Shown: positions 10,218-20,400 of the stretch, one piece after another
Position numbering within the stretch: position 1 is the first letter of the stretch
How the letters are laid out: every line of letters starts with the position of its first letter
Assembly (NCBI GenBank): GCA_013397695.1
Contig: VYZI01000086.1
Span: 244,176 to 308,175, forward strand
DNA from: Centropus unirufus
Taxonomy: Eukaryota > Chordata > Aves > Cuculiformes > Centropidae
DNA length: 64,000 nt
Reading direction: 5' to 3'
Position numbers and translations under genes: made by a program
The notes under the pieces: generated by a model
The model's database searches: none
Seen by the model: only the letters and a program-made list of their open reading frames with translations
What the model was told of the DNA's origin: nothing

Positions 10218-10712
10218 ATGATGCAGATCTGCGACTCGTACAGCCAGAAGTATTCCCTCTTCAACGCCATGAACCGGTTCATCGGCGCCGTGAACAACAT
10301 GGACCAGACGGTGATGGTGCCCAGCCTGCTGCGGGACGTGCCGCTGCTGCTGGAGGAGCTGGACGCGGCTGGAGCCGTCTGCCCGCAGCGGGACGCCGCC
10401 CTGCCGCCCGGCGATCCCGGCGCCTACTTTTCCCGCAGGGACATGTACAGCCACTACATGCTGCTCAAGTCCATCCGCAACGACATCGAGTGGGGCGTGG
10501 TGCAGCCGGCCGCGGGCGAGGAGGCGCCCCGCAAGAAGGACAAGCTGGGCGGCGGCAGCGCCGAGGAGGGCGAGGGGGAGGAGGACCTGGAGAAGCAGTT
10601 CCACTACCACCTCAGCGGACTCCACTCGGTCCTCTCCAAGCTCACCCGCAAGGCCAACGTCCTCACCAACAGATACAAGCAGGAGATCGGCTTCAGCAGC
10701 TGGGGGCAGTGA
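10218..10712 (+). CDS. MID1IP1: MID1-interacting protein 1 (MIG12, Spot14 family)
   Basis: The product has 164 residues and is encoded by one exon. Known role: MID1IP1/MIG12 binds acetyl-CoA carboxylase and promotes its polymerisation and activity, raising fatty-acid synthesis. It also binds the ubiquitin ligase MID1 and associates with microtubules, and it can heterodimerise with its paralogue THRSP. Seen here: the family N-terminus (residues 1-43), with MMQICDSYSQK, NAMNRFIGAVNNMD and VPSLLRDVPL. A variable linker (44-70) follows, then the conserved RRDMYSHYMLLKSIRNDIEW (73-92). Next comes a Lys- and Glu-rich linker (100-123). The C-terminal helical, coiled-coil-like segment (123-152) holds QFHYHLSGLHSVLSKLTRKA and is followed by NRYKQEIGF. 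The extended N-terminus separates it from the shorter THRSP. Human MID1IP1 has 183 residues; the difference lies in the two linkers. Start choice: two adjacent ATGs, the first with G at -3. Conserved blocks are intact and no frameshift is seen. Confidence 0.96.
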   Translation: MMQICDSYSQKYSLFNAMNRFIGAVNNMDQTVMVPSLLRDVPLLLEELDAAGAVCPQRDAALPPGDPGAYFSRRDMYSHYMLLKSIRNDIEWGVVQPAAGEEAPRKKDKLGGGSAEEGEGEEDLEKQFHYHLSGLHSVLSKLTRKANVLTNRYKQEIGFSSWGQ

Positions 10713-11172
10713 GCGCCGGGGAGGGGGAACGGGGGGAAGAAGGGGCGCGTCCCGCCCGGCGCCGCCCCGCACCCTTCGGGCACCGCCGCCGCTTTTCTAC
10801 CAACGCACAAGCGAGGGAGAGATGTAAATTAATCAATACTAGTTTATTAATTTTTTTTTTGTTGTTGTTGTCCCGTCCCCCCCCCCGTTGGTTTCATTGT
10901 ACGGTCTGGGGCGAGCGGTTGCCGCGCCTCCCCGGGAGGGGAGCCCGAACCCGCACGTGTACGAGGAGGTGGCGGAGCTGGCGGACCCGGAGGCGCGGCA
11001 CGAGGCGATGAACTTAACCAAACTGGCAGAAAATTGCTTCTCGTACCCGGGAGGGGACCCAAGTGGGCCATGGAGCGTGCCTCTGTCGCGGGACGGATGA
11101 CAGGTCCCACGGTTGTACATGTACTGGAATTTATTTAAAACTTTTTTTATTCAGATGTAGAGTATATTCTAA

Positions 11173-11178
11173 AATAAA
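11173..11178 (+). terminator. MID1IP1: Proximal poly(A) signal
   Basis: AATAAA about 460 bases after the stop codon, in an AT-rich context. A clear GT-rich downstream element is less evident than at the distal site, so this may be a minor or alternative end. Confidence 0.45.
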
Positions 11179-11349
11179 TGCAAATGTATTAACTAAAAGT
11201 GACTTAAAACTTTTCGGTATGATATACATTTCTTTAATTAAATGATACTTTTAACATCTGGAATTCTTCTGTTGTACTAAGTTATTTTCCAGAGCTGCCT
11301 TACAGACACAGAAATCTCTGCATGTGCAAGAGAGGAGTTTTTGTGGCGC

Positions 11350-11379
11350 TTTTTTTTTTTTTGCTTTTTTTTTTTTTTT
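11350..11379 (+). repeat. Poly-T tract in the 3' UTR
   Basis: Thirteen T, GC, then fifteen T. A second T run of 15 is at 11638-11652. In the transcript these would be U-rich stretches lying between the two candidate poly(A) sites. They are also likely sites of sequencing length error. Confidence 0.9.
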
Positions 11380-11912
11380 GTCCCAAAGGGAGCAGTTAGG
11401 TAGTGATAACTGCGTGTTTAAAATGGATGGGTGGCCATATTAACTGCACCATACATGACCTGGGTTTCTTTGGTAAACTGTTCCTAACCGGGCAGCCCAG
11501 TTGCTCTGTGTGAATGCTGGCATGAAGGTCAGTGCCTCTTTTAACAAAAGCCAAGAAGATCCAGTCATGGAGCTTGGAGCAAAGCCTAGGAATGACTTGC
11601 TTTTTCTGGGGAAGTATCTTCATGTACTGTAGGGAGCTTTTTTTTTTTTTTTCTCCCTCCGATGAGGTCTGGGATACTTGCCTTCCTTGTCTCTGGCATT
11701 AGTTCTTTCTTCTGTAACCATCCTTGGATATTAGGAATTCATTTGGTTTATGTTATCCAAATTGTAGTGATTTCTTTGCATTATTTTTTTTCATTTGCTG
11801 AAGTAATGTGCCTTGGAATTGGGTGTCCATCATGTTCTACATCATGTTCTAATATTAAAAGTGTACTTTCTGATTACAGTACAATGTATGCATATCCAGA
11901 GGATAACCATTT

Positions 11913-11918
11913 AATAAA
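11913..11918 (+). terminator. MID1IP1: Distal poly(A) signal
   Basis: AATAAA followed within 10-20 bases by a GT/T-rich element. A 3' UTR of about 1.2 kb would be close to the mammalian MID1IP1 transcript size as I remember it. No transcript data are available here. Confidence 0.55.
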
Positions 11919-11940
11919 TATGTGCGTCTTTCCATAATGT

Positions 11941-14900
11941 ATGAAGCTTTCATCTCCGGCACTGAAGTGCTTTTTTATTGCCATGAAACTTTGAGTTTGT
12001 TTGGTGCTTTGGTTTTGTTTGTTTTTGGTTTTTTCTTTTAGTGAGGATGTTTTTGCTTAAATTCAGATACTTCCTACCCGTATGTTTTTCAGCACAACTG
12101 TTAGAACACCCACCGTAGTAAAGCTTGATCACTGTAGTCATGGTACTACTTGGCAGATGTTTGTGTATTTAAAACAACCAGCCTACATTTGTTTTAAAAT
12201 GCATACTTCAGAAGGTTTTTCCCTTCTAAGGTAAAGAAGAACTGTTAGGCTGCATGATTTTTGGCTTGGCAATGCTTGTTGTTTCTGTAATGTTTTTAAT
12301 TTCTCTTCCCCTCCCCCCTTGGGAAGATGCCAGGAAAAAAGTCAGGAATAAGGAGAGGGATTACCCTGGTTTCCTAACATGTCAGCTTGCCAATCTTGCC
12401 GCAGTCTTAGCTAATGTAACGAAAAAAAAAATGTGATGCCTTATGCTGGACAGTAAATTTTGCTCTTTTGAAGGTGACGGTGAGAGGGGAAAATGCTGTC
12501 CTGCTGTCTGGCTCCCTTCTCCCTTGTGCTCAGCTGGCTGAAAGCCACATTACAATCTCTGCTCGGGAGTGCTGGTAAAACGTCTGGCAACAGCAGCTCA
12601 TGCAGCCTCAGCAGTGCTCCTTAGGAAGTTACAGTAAATTCCACTGGACTGGATTTGGGCAATACTGTTTAAATGTTGCACGAGAATGTGGTGCATAAAT
12701 TGGTGGATTTAGACTCTGAGTAACGTGAGGAAAATAGTATTACATTAATGCAGTGTCACCACGGATACTACATCGGTTCCCTATGCATTTAAAAGAAAGA
12801 TGAGAAAAGTTGTGGTGAAAAAGCAGCTTAAAAACTAGTGCTGTTTGGCAGCCGAGATAGCATTTCCTTACAAGTAAAGCTTTAGGGTAAGGAGGAGGTA
12901 GGGTGATACTGTGACTCAGGGGCTTGCTTTGCCTGTAGCCCACACTCGCCGAGCTGCACGTGGCTCCCATGTGGGGGCCCGGCCGCATGGCTGCCAGCAG
13001 CCTGGGTAATCCCAGTTCAGCCGCAGCAAAACCTGCTGAGACTCGCACCAGCAGAAGAGACACTGCCACCTTCCACCCAGGAGCTGCTGTAGGATTCCCC
13101 TTTTGCAAGGTCATGGGAGAGGTTCAAGGCTTTGGAATCAAGAAAGTCATCTTGTGGTGCAGGGAAGGGAAAAAACAGCCGATTCAATCTGGGATGTATT
13201 TCTTGGGCAAAGGACACGAGATGGGACTTTGATGTTGGCTGCCATGGAAAACAACTTGGCCTAAAGGTGGTGTGGTCAGGCGATTATGTAAGTGCTGGCT
13301 CCTGACATTGCAGTAAGCAAGGATGAGATTGCAGAGTCTTAACGCACAGACTTTGTGTGTTAGATGCTGAATTGGGAAAAAACCACCTGAGTGGTGCTAT
13401 ATAGAGCATTTAGGTTTACTGCTAGGAGTTTTCTTCTGGACTGGATCATTTTAAGTGCACCTGCTTGGCTACCAAGCTCAGAAAACCTTTAGTCTGCTCT
13501 GGCAAAGTTACTTTTTAAGTGGAAATGGCAAATTACATAAATCTAATGTGAAACTATCTTTATGCTGTCAAATACTTTGTAAGTGGCTTTATCTCCAAGC
13601 CACGTTCAGCAAACTACCATAACCATACACAAATCACAGGAATTTACTTGTGCGCGGTGAGAAGCAGTTCTTCTTAGCTTGTTTAAGTGAAAGACTCAAT
13701 ATACAGTAAGGGAGACATTAGAAGAGTAATAAATAATAAGATTCAGAACAGTTTGCTCTTACAAATTGCTTACAGTAGAAGGCAAGTTACAGCCAAGGAG
13801 CCTCAAGGATATTGCTCATGGGATGCATCAGTAATATATGTGTCCACTGCATGTCATTATAGTTTGTAAGTTAACTCTTATTTTTGCATATACAAAAGAA
13901 TGGGAGAGGAAATTGAGGGGGGAGTGAGCCAAGCTTTGTCTCAAGACAAGGATTTATATGTGTATATATATATATAAAAAATAAATAAATACAGCATTGT
14001 TGATGAGTGTGAGTTCCATAGGAAGAACAAGCTTTCAAAGGCTACTTTGACTGCTAACTGCTGTCCTGAATGTATAATAAATAAGCCTTTTTTTTTTTCC
14101 CCCCTGTGTGTGATCAGTTTCTTGACACCCACTTGGACTAGACCCATCTCCTGCAGTCCCTTGTGGTGGATGGGTTGCCTTTCTCCTTGGCCTCCTCCCC
14201 AGTGCATGAGGTGCTGCTGCAAAGCGCATGTCCTGGTCAGCGTTTGGTGGAAGCAAGCAAATGAAGCAGTCAGGTGAGGCTGTCATCTTCCTACTTTCCC
14301 TCTGAAAGCCTTTTCTTGCAGAAGGTTTTAAATAGTTGAAGATAAATGCATTTTGTGGCTAATTCCCTCTACAGCTCTTGCACCAAGACACGAGTCATCC
14401 GTAGACTGGCTTTGCTGAAAAATGCCCTACTGTTAAGGGCCAGATGGAAAGTTGTATTAGGTTCTTACTATTATAGAGTTGAGCTCTGGACTCTGTTCTA
14501 CCCGGAAAATAAAAATTAAAAAAAGAAAGGGATAGAAAATGTCTCCTCTTTGTGCCTATGTGTTTTGTACACAGCTTATCTCATTGTGGAAGTCTGCAGT
14601 GATTTTCTCCCACAGACTGACTTCCCTGAAGCACTGAGTACAGGAGTGGATTGTCTGGAAGTCCTGTTTTTTATTGTTTATATCTTTAAATTTTATATCT
14701 TTTTATTATTTATATCTTGCTAACAGTGTGCGAGGTACTATATTCCAAAGAGCTCAAAGATCTTAGTTGATAATACATGCAGCGAGAAGAGCATGATGGG
14801 TTATAACCTGCCATAAAATCTGAAGGGAGTGCAAGCAAGGTGAGCATTGCTGAAGCAGTTTGAGCTTTGCATGTGTTTTTCTATTATTTGTTATTGTCAC

Positions 14901-15744
14901 CTCTGAACAAGCAGAAATAGCCAAGCCCTTTCATTCTAATGTTCAAAATCATTTACCTCTCAGACTTGTATGACGTTTGGGTCAAAGTTAGTTTTAAGGA
15001 ATGATGTTATAAACTCCTTTCCAAAAGGACATCTGCAAATAGGAGTCTAGTAATTGTATATCTTTTTGTTGGTAACCAACTGCTAGAATTGACACTCTAA
15101 AACAGGTAATATGCCTTCCCTGTTCAGACACACTCGTACCTATTTGACCTGGAGTGATGGAATGAGGAAAACACTTTTTAGATTTTCTGCTTTTGAATTT
15201 TGTTCTGGAAGAGATGGCACAGAAAATGCTTGGAGAGCCTAGGGAGAAAACAGGTGCCTCTGTATTAAATTACAAAGCAGTAAATGAGCTTGCCTTGTGA
15301 TGTTTGCAAGGTTTGTCATAGTATCAATTAAAGTGCTGGATCTTTTTATCACATTTATCTACATACATCTGATTCTAATATAATTCTTCCTTTTTGTACT
15401 GGCCTGTTTTACCTGGTCAACTTGGGTTATGAACAGCAGGGTTGATGTCCCACAGGCACAGGCAAGCTACTGGACTAGCTGAGCCCTTTTGAGTGCATCT
15501 CCCTTTTCATTTCTATTTGAACTAAGAAGAGGGACAGAGCACCTAAAGCTATGATTCAGTGTACTACAGCAAGCCCTGTGCTGTGGGACTGCTGTTTGGT
15601 CATCGGCATACATGCTTGAGTGAGGAGGAGGATGCAAAGTGAAGCCTTCCTTCAGGGATTTCCTCCAGATCATCCTCTGGTGGGGAGGGAGAAAGTCAAT
15701 GGGGAAGTTTCTCACCCCATAACCAACAAAGTTTTTCCCTGGCA
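11941..15744. other. Intergenic region downstream of MID1IP1
   Basis: No recognisable gene, RNA or mobile element. All open frames are short and lack family motifs. Contents are simple AT-rich sequence, a TA/AAAT microsatellite at 13954-13993, and a stretch near 14670-14720 where TTTATATCTTT recurs three times. Confidence 0.6.
13954..13993. repeat. (TA)n / (AAAT)n microsatellite
   Basis: A short TA run (about 13963-13976) is followed by A-rich AAAT units. No functional meaning is apparent. Confidence 0.85.
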
Positions 15745-15920
15745 GCAAAGAGAGGGAAATTCTGGAACATGTTTATGATCTCAAAGGTCTTTTCCAACCT
15801 AGTGATTCTATAGATGGGTAGATTAAATGCTTAGGAATATGATTTAGTAGTGGACAAGTACAGCTGGGCTTGATGATCTCAAAGGTCTTTTCAAACTTAG
15901 TGATTCTATGATTCTATCTG
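15745..15920 (+). mobile_element. CR1 LINE 3' end, with a duplicated tail
   Basis: The sequence carries the 3' UTR signature of a CR1 subfamily: CTTAGGAATATGATTTAGTAG, then GGGCTTGATGATCTC, AAAGGTCTTTTC and GATTCTATGATTCTAT. The 36-bp unit starting TGATCTCAAAGG occurs twice (15776-15811 and 15874-15909) with two mismatches, 98 bases apart. This is either two nested or adjacent insertions of the same family, or a local duplication. Only the non-coding end is present. Confidence 0.8.
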
Positions 15921-17164
15921 TTCTCCCCTCCCGAGCAGGAGGTCTGGCGCCCATACACAAAAGCTTTCCACCACATTTGGGGCAAAAAAGATTTATTTGG
16001 GGTCCAGCTTTCATAGTTTATCAGAACACCTGGAGGTTGACAAATTAAAGCCTTGTTGAGTCAGCACTTGTCTACGAACAGGCAGATGTTGCATGGATGG
16101 AGGTGTGATGGAGGCTGATACACTACGCGCTTCACGCGTTTTTATGGGTCTGTAGGAAGGCCCACCAGTCAGCTGGTTTCACTTATACCACACTTGAAGG
16201 AGATTTTGCTGAAACCTGAGAGTGATTCTTTTTGTATGCAAAGAAATAGTTACAGCTCTCACTCTCTTTAGTGTAACATTCTGCTCCCCTTGTCTCTTTT
16301 GCAGGTAGACAGTCTAAATGCAGATCCAAGGAGACACATGGTCTCAATTAGACGTACATAATTAAAACCACTCTTTTCAAGTTTCAGTATCTGAGCTTTT
16401 GAGGCCTGGTATTTTGGCTTACTCACATTTGAAATGGCTTCTCCAGACTCGTCATCACAAAGAGTGGAATGAGTATCCTGCCCTGGAAGTCTGGAACCGA
16501 AATCTGGTTTTCTTCAGTTTTCAGGCAGGATAAACAAACTACAGAACTTCCTGTGCCAAGTTAGTTTGCATTTCATCCATATTATAAGACCGTTTGGAAA
16601 TAGGAATGCATGTGCTTCTCGTGCTACGTACTTTTGAGCCTAATTGTATGCTGCTGGCTGAAGAGCTAGGCAGACATGCACTAGATAGAGTACGCTGACA
16701 GGTACGGTGGTACTTGGCTTTTTTTTGCCGGGCTAGTTATAAACTTGTCTGTTGGATTGCTGAAGCTAGAAGCTGAAAAAGCCATTAACTCAATACAGTT
16801 ATCAAGCTTGCTAACCACAGAGGAGCCTGCTCCTGCAGCTGTGAACAGCCCACACGGGGAAAGTGCCACAGCTTTTCTTTGAGCCAAATATCTATCGACT
16901 TCACAGTCATTTTTTTATCTGAGTACCCACCAGTGGGTAATACTCAAGATGTCTCAAGCCACCTGCCTTGCTTCTTGCTTTCCCATGTGTGCCGTCCATC
17001 CCTTTCTCTTCATATACTCTTAATTCATTCCCTGAAGGCTGCTTCTCCTATGGACTTGTCTCTGTGTCTTTTCCATTTTCCTTCCCCATGTCTCTGAGGC
17101 TTTTTTTCTCTGAAATTGCTAGTAAACCAAGCTCCTTTCATCACCCAGACAGGTCTCAGTTTTG

Positions 17165-17480
17165 AACTGAACTGTAATTGGTGATAACAGCTTATTAGGT
17201 GATTTCATGGTATTTCGTTGTTTAAATCATGTAATTAAACCTAGCTTCTTTTTTTTTAACCTGTTGTTTTTCATGTGGAGGCACTGCCTTTATGAAAATC
17301 TTTTAATAGCGATGGCTGATCACCAATCCATACTTAGAGAAATATCAGAGTGGCTAAATAGCTATGCTAAAGGCAGAGACAATAATGCAGAAAGCTCATT
17401 TCGGTTGCTAATGTGTGCTGTGCTCATCTTTTGATGTGCCCTAATAATTGCCATTAGTATTAATTGTAGCGTCATACTCA
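17165..17480. promoter_or_regulatory. Candidate conserved non-coding element
   Basis: A non-repetitive AT-rich block with clustered homeobox-like cores: GTAATTAAAC near 17230, CTAATAATTGCCATTAG near 17440, and TTAATTG near 17460. TGGCTGATCACCAATCC (17312-17328) includes a TGATCA palindrome. The texture is like that of developmental enhancers. Conservation has not been measured. Confidence 0.25.
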
Positions 17481-20400
17481 CACTGAGAGGAAAATACATC
17501 CTGTAGTGAGCCTGTAAAGTGACAAGGCAGAGCAAGAGAGCTGGTAGATCATGGCCTTTGCGTTTATGTTGCTGACTTTTGTATTTAAGTTCGGCATAAT
17601 ACACAAAATACCTCATTTCAGGAAGTTGAAAAGTCTGGCTTTAGTGAAACAGACAGTTTCTTTCAGCTGTTACTGATGTCAGTACAGTATTTAGTAAAGA
17701 CTAAAATAATTCCTTGTCTAGGTGAATGCAGGCATGTATGTCTTGTTTTTAAAACCAAACAAGAACACATGTAACATTTTTGAAGGGCTATGCATTTAAG
17801 ACCCAAAGCTGTCTGTTTCTTGGCTGGCCTAAACCTGTGCAGTGTCAAGAGGGCTGGTCCCATCTTGTCCTCTTTCCCCAATCCCTGGCCTTGCAAACTC
17901 TCCGTTTCCATTGTGATGGTGCCAGCACTCCTGTAGCAATGGAGTTACCAGACCAGGGAGCTGATCCAACTAAAAATTAGCAGAGGAAAAAAGCTTTCAT
18001 CTGTCCTAATTCGTTCAGCAGAAGGTGGAGCTGCATTAGGTGCAGGACGAGCATGGAGCAAGGGTTGGGAACACGCTGCCAGGAGGTAGAGTGGGACCTC
18101 CCTTCTTGGCAGCCCCTTTCACGTAGATCAGATTAAGCAGGTTGTGTAAGTGTCATCTGAGTCCCATGCTCAAAAGAGATGTGTATGCTGATGAGTTTGA
18201 GTATCACTGAAACCGGCGGCTGCTCAGGTTGATATCCTGAACAGAACTTGGCACAGCAGCATGCACTGATGTTCCATCCCACTCCAAAGCGCTGGCTCCT
18301 TGTGCCAGAAGCTGCAGAGTCCCTAAGGAGGCAGCACTCATTGAGGTGGGTCGAACCACTTGATGCAAGCGCTGGGGAGACAGGGCTGGTTATACCTCAG
18401 CCCTCTGGCACTCAGGTGCCTCCATCTCCTTGTGGTGGACCTCCCCAAGAGGAGACACTTCCACATGGTCTTTAAGAAGATACTTTTCTCCTCCAAAGCA
18501 CAACCAACAGGGATGCTGCTGCCCTGCTGCAACTGCCAGGTGGCTTCCCAGCAAGGGGAGACCAGTGTGAAGTACTATGTCCCAGCTTCCTGGAGAGCAC
18601 CTAGATGGTGTTACAGGACAGTGATGTTGAATACACCATGGCAGCATTTTTGCTTGATAGGGAAGGTTTTAATATTTATGCAGTGCATGGGAGGGAAAGA
18701 GCAAAGTGCAACAGAAATGCTGGTTCATCTTGTGTGCAGGCACCAACGCACACAAAAGTCCCAGGCCTTGACACAGGAATGGGAGCCCAGGAGTTGCCCT
18801 CCCTGAGAGCACCCTGAGCACGTCGACTCTCTTGTGCTCTAATTAAAGGATGCCATGCAAAATATGGATGTGACTGGAGGGCTGTGAGCCAGGAGAGCAG
18901 GTTGCTCCTGAAAGGACTGGAACAATTCTTTAAGGAACTTGCTGCTGCTGGGTAAGAAGGCAGAGCATTTTGTGGGGAGCCCTTCTCAGAAAACATGCTC
19001 CAAGACCACTGACAAGGCTGGAAACATTTCTATTGGGGGTTGTGATTTAGAGGAGTGGAGATTTCTGCACCGTTCTCTCCTGTGGTTCATCAGCTCAGCT
19101 TCTGCAGGAGGTAGGATCTGGCTGTGCTACAGGAGCAGCCGGGCTTCTTCTCTTGCATCCCCATTGCTGTGTAAGGTAAAGCAATTGCTGTTGCTGCTGC
19201 TGCAACCAGCACGGGTGGAGAGCTGAGGGAGGCAGCCTCTCCCAGCAAATTTAGCCTGCTGGGTAGGCAGCACCGCGTGGGAATGGTTTTCCCAGCCAGC
19301 CTCCCTCCTGCTCCCTCCCTGTGGCACTGAAGTCTTGATACGCCTCACTCCACTTCTCCTCCTCTTTTCCCTCCCTACTCTTAGAACAGCCTCCTGGAAA
19401 ACCCAGGAGGCTGCAGGCAGGAGGCTGTACCATTAGGAAAGAGGAGGGTGGTTTGTGTGTTGAGTTTGCCAGGGGATGCTGCCTTTGTGGGGAGCAGAAA
19501 GGAAGGTGCAGTAGTGAGAACAAGGATGCTAATGGACTTCCAACCTGATTTATCTTTCCTAGGTCCTGAAGTCAGCCTTGCCTAGCATGTGAACTCTTCC
19601 TGAGATGCCGAGCAATTCAATGCTTGCAATAATAAGGGACTTCTGTCACACTCTGAAACATTTTAGAGAGCTGAGAGATTTTGTATGAAAGCACACATAA
19701 CCATGTTCCTTTGTATTGTCATGGCTTGGTGGACAAAGAGAAAGGCACAAAAAGCTTTATAATTTGAAATTAAATGTTTCTGTTCTGTCCTTGCATCCTT
19801 TATGAGATCTCTGTCCTTGAGAAATGCCTAGATGGATGTTGTGAGACCTGATGTGCCAGCAAGACCCTGGGAGCTGTTGCACAGGCCACGGAGCTGCTGT
19901 GGAAGGCTTAGTGACCCTGGACAGCTTTCCTGCCCAGATTTTCTTCATATGAAAAGTGTGAGGCAGGAGAGAATGTTGTTCACCAGGCCAGCATCTGGCA
20001 TGCATGTAGGGCGAGGAAGACACCTTGACATTAACAGTGCCCTTTTGCTCTGCAAGTATGTAATGGCTTACCCAGAAAATCCTGGAGAAGAGTTCCAATC
20101 AGAAACATGACTAAGTGCTCTGACCTGCGGGCTGAACCAAATATTGATGCAGGGTGAGGATATTTGTGATGTTGATGGTGGTGAAAGCCTGCCCTTGGCT
20201 GCAAGAGCTGGGCTTCAGGGACTACCACACCAGCTCCCTCCTCTTTCCCTGACTTGGTGGCCAGGGGCCATCTCTGGATGCAGCAGCTTTCTCTGCGAAA
20301 GATAAGCTCAGTAGAGACTGTCTGTCAGCCTCTGAAAGTCTTGTTGCTTTTGACTGTGTGTTTTGGACAGGATCCCTTTCCATCTGCATTGACGCAACTT

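Larger units (their letters stand above)
8600..11000. promoter_or_regulatory. MID1IP1: CpG island spanning the MID1IP1 promoter and coding exon
   Basis: GC content and CpG density jump sharply just after the CR1 tail, stay very high through the promoter, first exon, intron and coding exon, and drop after about 11000. Several long open frames exist in this block on both strands, including one of more than 700 codons on the minus strand. They reflect the scarcity of stop codons in GC-rich DNA and run through the assembly gap, so they are not taken as genes. Islands of this kind often also start divergent non-coding RNA; nothing in the sequence proves it here. Confidence 0.9.
10713..11940 (+). 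other. MID1IP1: MID1IP1 3' UTR (predicted)
   Basis: The first 300 bases are still island-like and include a C-run, GTT repeats and a small open frame (10888-11100). The rest is AT-rich with two long T tracts. The end is taken just after the distal AATAAA at 11913-11918, which is followed by a GT/T-rich stretch (TGTGCGTCTTT). A shorter UTR ending after 11173-11178 is also possible. Confidence 0.6.

Noticed and set aside
10218..10712. Alternative identity as THRSP (Spot14)
   Set aside because: The extended N-terminus with MMQICDSYSQK and NAMNRFIGAVNNMD is diagnostic for MID1IP1; THRSP is shorter and lacks it.
8619..10772. Open frame of 717 codons on the minus strand across the CpG island
   Set aside because: It runs through 135 N, opposes MID1IP1 and has the Pro/Arg/Ala-rich composition expected from stop-poor GC-rich DNA.
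9788..11011. Open frame of 407 codons overlapping MID1IP1 in another frame
   Set aside because: Shadow of the GC-rich coding exon; it crosses the predicted intron and the conserved protein is in the other frame.
15952..15962. TGGCGCCC resembling a lysine-tRNA primer binding site of a retrovirus-like element
   Set aside because: Only eight bases match, no paired long terminal repeats or internal coding region are visible.
18340..18365. B-box-like GGTTCGACCC on the minus strand, possible tRNA
   Set aside because: No A-box or cloverleaf can be built around it.
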